This document shows, piece by piece, positions 7,190 to 10,954 of a stretch of 10,954 nt of DNA (position 1 is its first letter; each line of letters begins with the position of its first letter). A program made the translations under genes and the position numbers. Where the stretch lies: assembly GCA_013791675.1 (NCBI GenBank), contig VMTI01000199.1:1-10954 (forward strand), in the 5' to 3' direction. The notes under the pieces were generated by a model that made no database searches, was not told the DNA's origin, and saw only the letters and a program-made list of their open reading frames with translations. Source of the stretch: a bacterium (GTDB lineage Bacteria > CG03).

Positions 7190-7767
7190 ATATGAATAAT
7201 TTGTCGCAGGATCCAATAATAAATGTAATACACAATGGAATAAAACAGGGGATACGTATCACCTTTGAAAAGAAACTTTACGGAGCTACTATTATTTTGG
7301 TTTTATCAGGTATAGATACGATGGACTATTTAGATATGCCTGGAAATCAAGAAGATGTTGAAAAGAAGGATTTTATTGATTGGGTAAAAAAATACATTAG
7401 ATTCCCGTGCAAAGAACAACTTGCAGGGATTGATTTATATGGCGCACGTTGCGGAATGCTACATAGTTATAGTATTCAGTCAAAGCTAAGTCGTCAAAAC
7501 AGGTGTCGCCAAATTGGTTATATGAATAAAGGGAAACCCGAAGTGAGATATAATCCTGAAGTTACAAAAGATTTGGTTATGGTTTCAATAGAAGCATTGG
7601 TAGAATCTTTTTTTAAGGGGATTGATCAATTTTTGATTAACCTTTTTTCAAATCCGAAAAAATCAAAAATCGCAGAAGAAAGATTAAAAAAAATAGTAAT
7701 GACGGTGCCGTATAAAGAACAAATAGTGCCGCGAGAAAACGGGAATGGCAATAGGGACGGTTCCTAA
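7186..7767 (+). CDS. Conserved protein of unknown function coupled to the methylase
   Basis: A 193-residue soluble protein. I recognise the pattern, not a function: GIDTMDYLDMP near the N-terminus, DFIDWVKKYIRF, then LYGARCGMLHSYS (G86-A87-R88-C89, H93) followed by SRQNRCRQIGY. The R-C-x-x-x-H-S-Y cluster is the best candidate for an active or binding site. Similar short proteins occur as unannotated neighbours in accessory regions. The ATG overlaps the methylase TGA, so it was co-translated with it and probably belonged to the same system. The last residues (NGNGNRDGS) are low-complexity and are read from a GGGACGG repeat, suggesting the original C-terminus was altered by a repeat insertion. 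Confidence 0.75.
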   Translation: MNMNNLSQDPIINVIHNGIKQGIRITFEKKLYGATIILVLSGIDTMDYLDMPGNQEDVEKKDFIDWVKKYIRFPCKEQLAGIDLYGARCGMLHSYSIQSKLSRQNRCRQIGYMNKGKPEVRYNPEVTKDLVMVSIEALVESFFKGIDQFLINLFSNPKKSKIAEERLKKIVMTVPYKEQIVPRENGNGNRDGS

Positions 7768-7872
7768 TTTGATTAAGGGAGCAAATGCAAAAATGGGTGG
7801 CGGATGAAAGTTGGGTGTGGGAAACAGGGTCATTTTTAAAAGATGAAATGTTTTATTGTAAAGCACCGTCCC
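7701..7872. repeat. Inverted GGGACGGT/GACGGTGC repeat pairs at the 3' end of the gene
   Basis: GGGACGGT (7754-7761) is the exact reverse complement of ACCGTCCC (7865-7872), and GACGGTGC (7701-7708) of GCACCGTC (7863-7870). The pairs bracket about 100-160 bp without a gene. A related GGGACGG also occurs at 3514. This looks like the edges of a small palindromic or MITE-like element, or a pair of REP-type sequences. No transposase is present between them. Confidence 0.4.
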
Positions 7873-7906
7873 CACAGGTATGCAAAATTGAAGGAGGGAT
7901 AAGGTT

Positions 7907-8473
7907 ATGAAAAAAACAATCTATAGTATGGTACTAATTATAGTAATGTTGCCTTTTGTGCAGGCTGAATGGACTGAAGTCAAAATCAATCATATTACCA
8001 GAGAAATTCGAAAAATCGATGCATCTTGGACTACCCAGAAAACAGTGGAACACCTAAATAGGGCAAGTAATGCGGGAATATATAGTGCTGCACTAAATAC
8101 AGCCAAAGGCGTGTTATTTCGAATTGTAATAACGGGAGAATCCGTACTACTTGATGGTAGAGATATAAGCGGGAATCTTGGTAGCAAAACCACGCACGGC
8201 GATAATAGTCCTATTATCGAAAATGTTGAAAACAGTCAAATTGTAACGGGGAACAAAAGTTCTATTGGGAGTAACAACAATAAAATAACAGCAGTTAAAA
8301 ACATCAAGAATAGTCAAGTCAGTATCGGCGATAATAGTACTGTTGCAAAGAATACAAGTTCCAAGGTTTCACTTAATATATCGTTATATTTAGGTTTTTC
8401 TCTTAGCGTTATATTAAATCTCTATTTCATATTTATCCGAAAACGAAAGAAAAATAAAGGGGGCAGGTCTTGA
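7907..8473 (+). CDS. Exported, C-terminally membrane-anchored protein with a GDNS-type repeat
   Basis: 188 residues. An N-terminal signal peptide (MKKTIYSMVLIIVMLPFVQA, likely cut after A20) is followed by a mixed 75-residue region, then a repeat-rich stretch. ENVENSQIVTGNKSSIG (105-121) recurs as KNIKNSQVSIGDNSTVA (131-147), 26 residues apart, preceded by a further GDNSPII (98-104). The alternating polar/hydrophobic G-[DN]-[NK]-S pattern suggests a small beta-solenoid. A transmembrane helix (about 157-177) and the tail RKRKKNKGGRS follow, so the tail is cytoplasmic and the repeat is outside. The ribosome site AAGGAGGG is strong, 10 bases or so before the ATG. No family was recognised; it could be a surface or sensor protein of the island. 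Confidence 0.8.
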   Translation: MKKTIYSMVLIIVMLPFVQAEWTEVKINHITREIRKIDASWTTQKTVEHLNRASNAGIYSAALNTAKGVLFRIVITGESVLLDGRDISGNLGSKTTHGDNSPIIENVENSQIVTGNKSSIGSNNNKITAVKNIKNSQVSIGDNSTVAKNTSSKVSLNISLYLGFSLSVILNLYFIFIRKRKKNKGGRS

Positions 8474-8536
8474 AACTTGAAAGAGAGAGCTCTGTTCAAT
8501 TGATGCTGATTCTGATATTTTTAACAGGGGAATGGA

Positions 8537-9307
8537 ATGATTATATATTTAGATGAGTCGTACGATCAGCCGGAGAAAAGGTATCTTATTTTGGGATTAC
8601 TGTTTTCTCCTGCAAAAATATTGCATAGAAAACTTACCAATATACATAACAGAAGTCGTTGTCTGGATAAGCATAACAATATTATTGAAACCAAGTACAA
8701 CAATTGTTTTACCGAACACAATTACAAAGTGTGTGAGCAGTTTATTGATGCGTTTGTTAAATCGGATAGCTGGTTTTGCGCTATCGTAGTAGATACAAAA
8801 ATTACCTCATTTGATTTAAATTATTTTGGAAAACATAATGAAACAGATGCTATTAAGAAGGCAAGAGTATATAAAAAATTTACAGAGCTGATAATTTCGC
8901 GAAATACTAAAAAAATTACTAATGCCGTCCTTCTTGTAGACGAGCTTACCAGAGCCAATTATGATAGGTTTATAGAATTAATGCGTGAATCATTTTGTGT
9001 CCCAGGAGAAAAATATAGCGAAGGGCAGGATGAGCCTACATTCAAACATGTGGGCTCGGTAAAATCTGATTCACCTGAAAACGTGCGGTTATGTCTCTGC
9101 GATTTGCTTATGGGCTGTATTTTAAATAACAATATTCCTACAAGAAACAGATGGAAAAATAAAATAAGAGAATATTTAGTGGGTCAACTTGGAATCGAAA
9201 ATTTATTAAGAGAAACTTGGGAAAAGCGAAAGGATATAGCAAGTATCAGCAGGAAGTACAGAATATGGTATTGGAAACCGGGAAATAAAAAAGGCTCAGG
9301 TGATTGA
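8537..9307 (+). CDS. DUF3800 family protein
   Basis: 256 residues beginning MIIYLDESYDQPEKRYLILG, the diagnostic start of DUF3800 (YLDESG-type). These proteins have an RNase H-like fold and are frequent in accessory and defence regions, with no settled biochemical role. Candidate metal ligands are D6 and E7, D135 and E136 (LLVDELT) and D189 in LCLCDLLMGCI, matching the family's terminal DLL-G element. The usual G after DES is Y here. AGGGG lies six bases or so before the ATG. No signal or membrane segment is seen. It follows the membrane protein by about 60 bp and may share its transcript. Length is typical of the family. Confidence 0.88.
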   Translation: MIIYLDESYDQPEKRYLILGLLFSPAKILHRKLTNIHNRSRCLDKHNNIIETKYNNCFTEHNYKVCEQFIDAFVKSDSWFCAIVVDTKITSFDLNYFGKHNETDAIKKARVYKKFTELIISRNTKKITNAVLLVDELTRANYDRFIELMRESFCVPGEKYSEGQDEPTFKHVGSVKSDSPENVRLCLCDLLMGCILNNNIPTRNRWKNKIREYLVGQLGIENLLRETWEKRKDIASISRKYRIWYWKPGNKKGSGD

Positions 9308-9419
9308 ATTGTCATTGATAATCGGGAACCGATACCTACAATCCATACCTAAGCCTAATACGATTATATCTCTGTTGAGTAATTTGTCAAGGGGCTGGAG
9401 TTTTAAGTTTAAAATATGA
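9300..9419 (+). pseudogene. Relic resembling the C-terminus of the 9467-9952 protein
   Basis: A 39-codon frame from GTG 9300 ends RGWSFKFKI followed by TGA (9417-9419). The downstream protein has EGWNFKFKIMDAYG near its end, and the DNA is also alike (GGGCTGGAGTTTTAAGTTTA against GGGCTGGAATTTCAAGTTTA). The upstream part has only faint similarity. The GTG overlaps the DUF3800 stop. I read this as what is left of a tandem paralogue after deletion; a short real peptide is the alternative. Confidence 0.4.
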
Positions 9420-9466
9420 AAAAGTGAGGCAGGTTTTGAAAATTAAAAAAGAGGGATGGGGATAAA

Positions 9467-9952
9467 ATGAAAAAATGTAATTCTGGAAATGCAATTGTCC
9501 ACAGCACGTTGGAAAGCGGGGAGGATGTTATCGTAAATGACAGGTGGGAGAAGGAGTATCATTTTAAAGTGGCGTCGTTCCCTGTACCGACGGGGTTGGC
9601 GTCGGAGGCGGTGGAAGTTACGAAAGATGATTCTCCGGGGCGTATCTTTAGAATCCTTTCGGATTACAACACAGATCCTGAGGATGCAATGGAAATGATT
9701 ATGGAGAAGGTATGCAGGGGAATAAACAGACGTCATCTGAAGAAATATAATGGGAAGTGGGAAATAGGTGGAAGGAATATACTCCGCGGGGCGATTGAGT
9801 ATAATGATGATTTTTCAGATACCAGCTTTGAGCGGGTTTTTGTGATTGACGGTAAAAGAATCACGATTGAAAAGTTTACCGGCATGCTTGACCAATGGGA
9901 GGGCTGGAATTTCAAGTTTAAAATAATGGATGCGTATGGTGAAGACGCGTAA
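9467..9952 (+). CDS. Hypothetical protein, 161 residues, GW-FKFKI C-terminal motif
   Basis: Soluble, with no signal or membrane segment. Order: a short N-terminal part, ASFPVPTGLASEAVEV, SPGRIFRILSDYNTDPEDAMEMIMEKV (helical), RGINRRHLKKYNGKW, GRNILRGAIEYN, then VIDGKRITIEKFTGMLDQWEGWNFKFKIMD. The last block, an [I/V]DG element followed by an EGW-F-KI strand, resembles small uncharacterised proteins I have seen beside helicase genes (possibly DUF7713; from memory, unverified). I assign no function. The ribosome site GAGGGATGGGGA precedes ATG 9467. A relic of a likely paralogue lies directly upstream, hinting at past tandem duplication. Its early codons are markedly more GC-rich than the genes on either side. 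Confidence 0.65.
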   Translation: MKKCNSGNAIVHSTLESGEDVIVNDRWEKEYHFKVASFPVPTGLASEAVEVTKDDSPGRIFRILSDYNTDPEDAMEMIMEKVCRGINRRHLKKYNGKWEIGGRNILRGAIEYNDDFSDTSFERVFVIDGKRITIEKFTGMLDQWEGWNFKFKIMDAYGEDA

Positions 9953-9996
9953 GCTATGTGACACGGAATAAGTGAGTTTAGGTCGCGGAGAATGAA

Positions 9997-10245
9997 ATGT
10001 TTAAACCCAAATTTAGTATAACACCAAGGATTAATAAGGCACTTGATGAGATAGAGCGGGTGCGTGGATTTCTTGATGCGGTAAAACTCAAGGATGAATG
10101 GATTACTGATATGCAAAAAAACGCTTTAATTACGGGACTTGTTGAAAAAAATATACTTAAAAAAGTCGGTGAAAAGAAGGGGACTCATTATATTTTGGCG
10201 CAGAAAGTGATAGAAAAAATAAGGGACATTGAGGGACATGGCTAA
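9997..10245 (+). pseudogene. Fic-family protein, catalytic core deleted
   Basis: 82 codons that join two ends of a Fic protein. Residues 1-45 (FKPKFSITPRINKALDEIER, then VRGFLDAVKLKDEWITDMQKNALI) match the Fic N-terminal helical domain. Residues 46-75 (TGLVEKNILKKVGEKKGTHY plus ILA) match the C-terminal winged helix that follows the Fic domain. The HPF-x-x-GNGR AMP-transferase loop and the whole domain between, about 250-300 residues in normal members, are missing. The join near 10131 is in frame, so a small protein could still be made (GGAGA before the ATG), but it cannot modify targets. A surviving wHTH might still bind DNA; this is inference. Confidence 0.75.
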
Positions 10246-10276
10246 GGGACAATATGGGACATTATTAGAGGACATT
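10223..10276 (+). repeat. Five GGGACA-like short repeats, alternating spacing
   Basis: GGGACATT (10223), GGGACATG (10233), GGGACAAT (10246), GGGACATT (10256) and AGGACATT (10269) start at intervals of 10, 13, 10 and 13 bases. The first two encode RDIEGHG, the tail of the Fic remnant. The rest lie after its stop. Fic genes often end in such degenerate D-I-x-G-H repeats, so this may be the old repeat-coding tail cut short by a stop. Confidence 0.5.
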
Positions 10277-10319
10277 TTAAGAAAAGATGCAATAAAAGAA
10301 GAAAGGGGGCAAGTGCCTT

Positions 10320-10954
10320 ATGAAATTGTCTTATATAGTCGAAAACAGGATTGAAGAAGATCAGCCTGAGAAAGAAAGGCGTTCGCCTTTATTATCCCAA
10401 GGCAGTGAATTAACCGATACGGAATTGCTTGAAAAGCTTGATTCTTTTGGAATAAAAATCAGTAAAAAAATCTTGAATAAGTTATCCTTGGAATTTATAT
10501 CGGCAGAAGAACTTTCAAAATGGTTTTTCAAAAAGCCTAATCTGCAAAGCAAATATACGACTGATATGGAAATAAAACGTGTGTGGATATGGCTGACCAT
10601 ATTGTGGGAGAGGTGGTTTCCGAAAAGAATAAATTTTGAAATGATAGACGACAGAATGGCATATGGATACGATGAACTTGATGACGACAACGTCATTTTC
10701 GGTTGTGAAATACTTTTACGCGTATGGGATGCCGTTCTCAAGATTATGGCAAAAAGCGATATAAAAACATTAGAAGAATTTGATGAAAAATTCAGGGGAA
10801 CATATCCCGTTTCCGATATGGCAAATGATATTGAGGATGAACTATGGAGCGCCGGAAATAAAAACAAAAAATATCTTAAAAAAAGAATTTCATTCTGCCG
10901 GGATTTTCTCAAAAGATTTCCTGAGGAAGATTCTTTTAGAATTGAAAATTTCAA
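10320..10954 (+). CDS. Helical WERW-type conserved protein, C-terminus outside the window
   Basis: The frame from ATG 10320 stays open to the window edge (211 codons). It reads SELTDTELLEKLDSFGIKIS, then RVWIWLTILWERWFPKRINF, MIDDRMAYGY, CEILLRVWDAVLK, TLEEFDEKFRGTYPVSD and ISFCRDFLKRFPEEDSF. I recognise the WIW-LT-LWERW-P and D-D-M-x-x-GY pattern from uncharacterised, mostly helical bacterial proteins, some of which end in a SEC-C-type metal-binding tail. That tail, if present, is outside. No function is assigned. The ribosome site AAAGGGGG lies 10 bases before the ATG, slightly far. Regular family-like sequence on the + strand makes the long open frame on the opposite strand a shadow. Confidence 0.8.
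   Translation, partial: MKLSYIVENRIEEDQPEKERRSPLLSQGSELTDTELLEKLDSFGIKISKKILNKLSLEFISAEELSKWFFKKPNLQSKYTTDMEIKRVWIWLTILWERWFPKRINFEMIDDRMAYGYDELDDDNVIFGCEILLRVWDAVLKIMAKSDIKTLEEFDEKFRGTYPVSDMANDIEDELWSAGNKNKKYLKKRISFCRDFLKRFPEEDSFRIENF

Noticed and set aside
10361..10954. 197-codon open frame on the - strand at the right edge
   Set aside because: It is serine/leucine-rich and antisense to a + strand frame (from 10320) that shows regular family-like motifs and a ribosome site.

Overview
This window reads as a decaying defence/mobile island on a bacterial chromosome. Gene density is high, almost all genes lie on the + strand, and several use TTG starts or ATGA overlaps. Short palindromic repeats are scattered through it, including a VIPSEARNL-encoding palindrome and GGGACGG motifs that I associate with genomes of uncultured, repeat-rich phyla such as Omnitrophota. 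That placement is a guess from style. No rRNA, tRNA or housekeeping marker is present to fix the taxon, and I see no CRISPR array.

Layout. (1) Positions 1-952, - strand: the tip and first 298 codons of an ISL3-family insertion sequence, running off the left edge, with a bipartite inverted repeat covering its start codon. (2) 953-1105: about 150 bp with no convincing gene and a perfect 10-bp palindrome. (3) 1106-3004: the C-terminal half of a large SNF2-type helicase whose N-terminal ATPase half is missing. (4) 3001-3495: an intact NYN-domain (PIN-like) nuclease, overlapping the helicase by ATGA. (5) 3490-3627: an intergenic control region with a strong-looking - strand promoter, a short hairpin transcript ending in a T-rich terminator, and three 11-bp tandem CCATGGCG units. 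(6) 3651-7189: one Eco57I-like N6-adenine methylase/restriction gene (about 1,179 codons when reconstructed), broken by one in-frame TAA and one single-base frameshift and carrying an in-frame palindromic repeat. (7) 7186-7767: a conserved unknown protein coupled to the methylase by ATGA.

(8) 7907-8473: a secreted or membrane-anchored protein with an internal 26-residue repeat. (9) 8537-9307: a DUF3800 protein. (10) 9300-9419: a small relic resembling the C-terminus of the next gene. (11) 9467-9952: a 161-residue protein of unknown function. (12) 9997-10245: a Fic-protein remnant whose catalytic core has been deleted. (13) 10320 to the right edge: the 5' part of a helical WERW-type protein, encoded on the + strand and continuing past the window.

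How they fit together. The helicase, NYN nuclease, Eco57I-like methylase and 193-residue protein are packed and co-directional. They look like a restriction/DISARM-like anti-phage cassette in which a methylase marks self DNA and helicase and nuclease parts attack foreign DNA or RNA. Both large enzymes are broken while the small proteins (NYN, 193 aa) remain open. The cassette is therefore probably not active as a restriction system here, although the small intact members could have kept a function. The right half is a loose collection of accessory genes typical of the same kind of island, including another broken gene (Fic). The most novel points are the NYN gene inside a helicase-methylase cassette, the reverse-strand promoter/hairpin RNA beside 11-bp phased repeats, and the repeat-bearing membrane protein.
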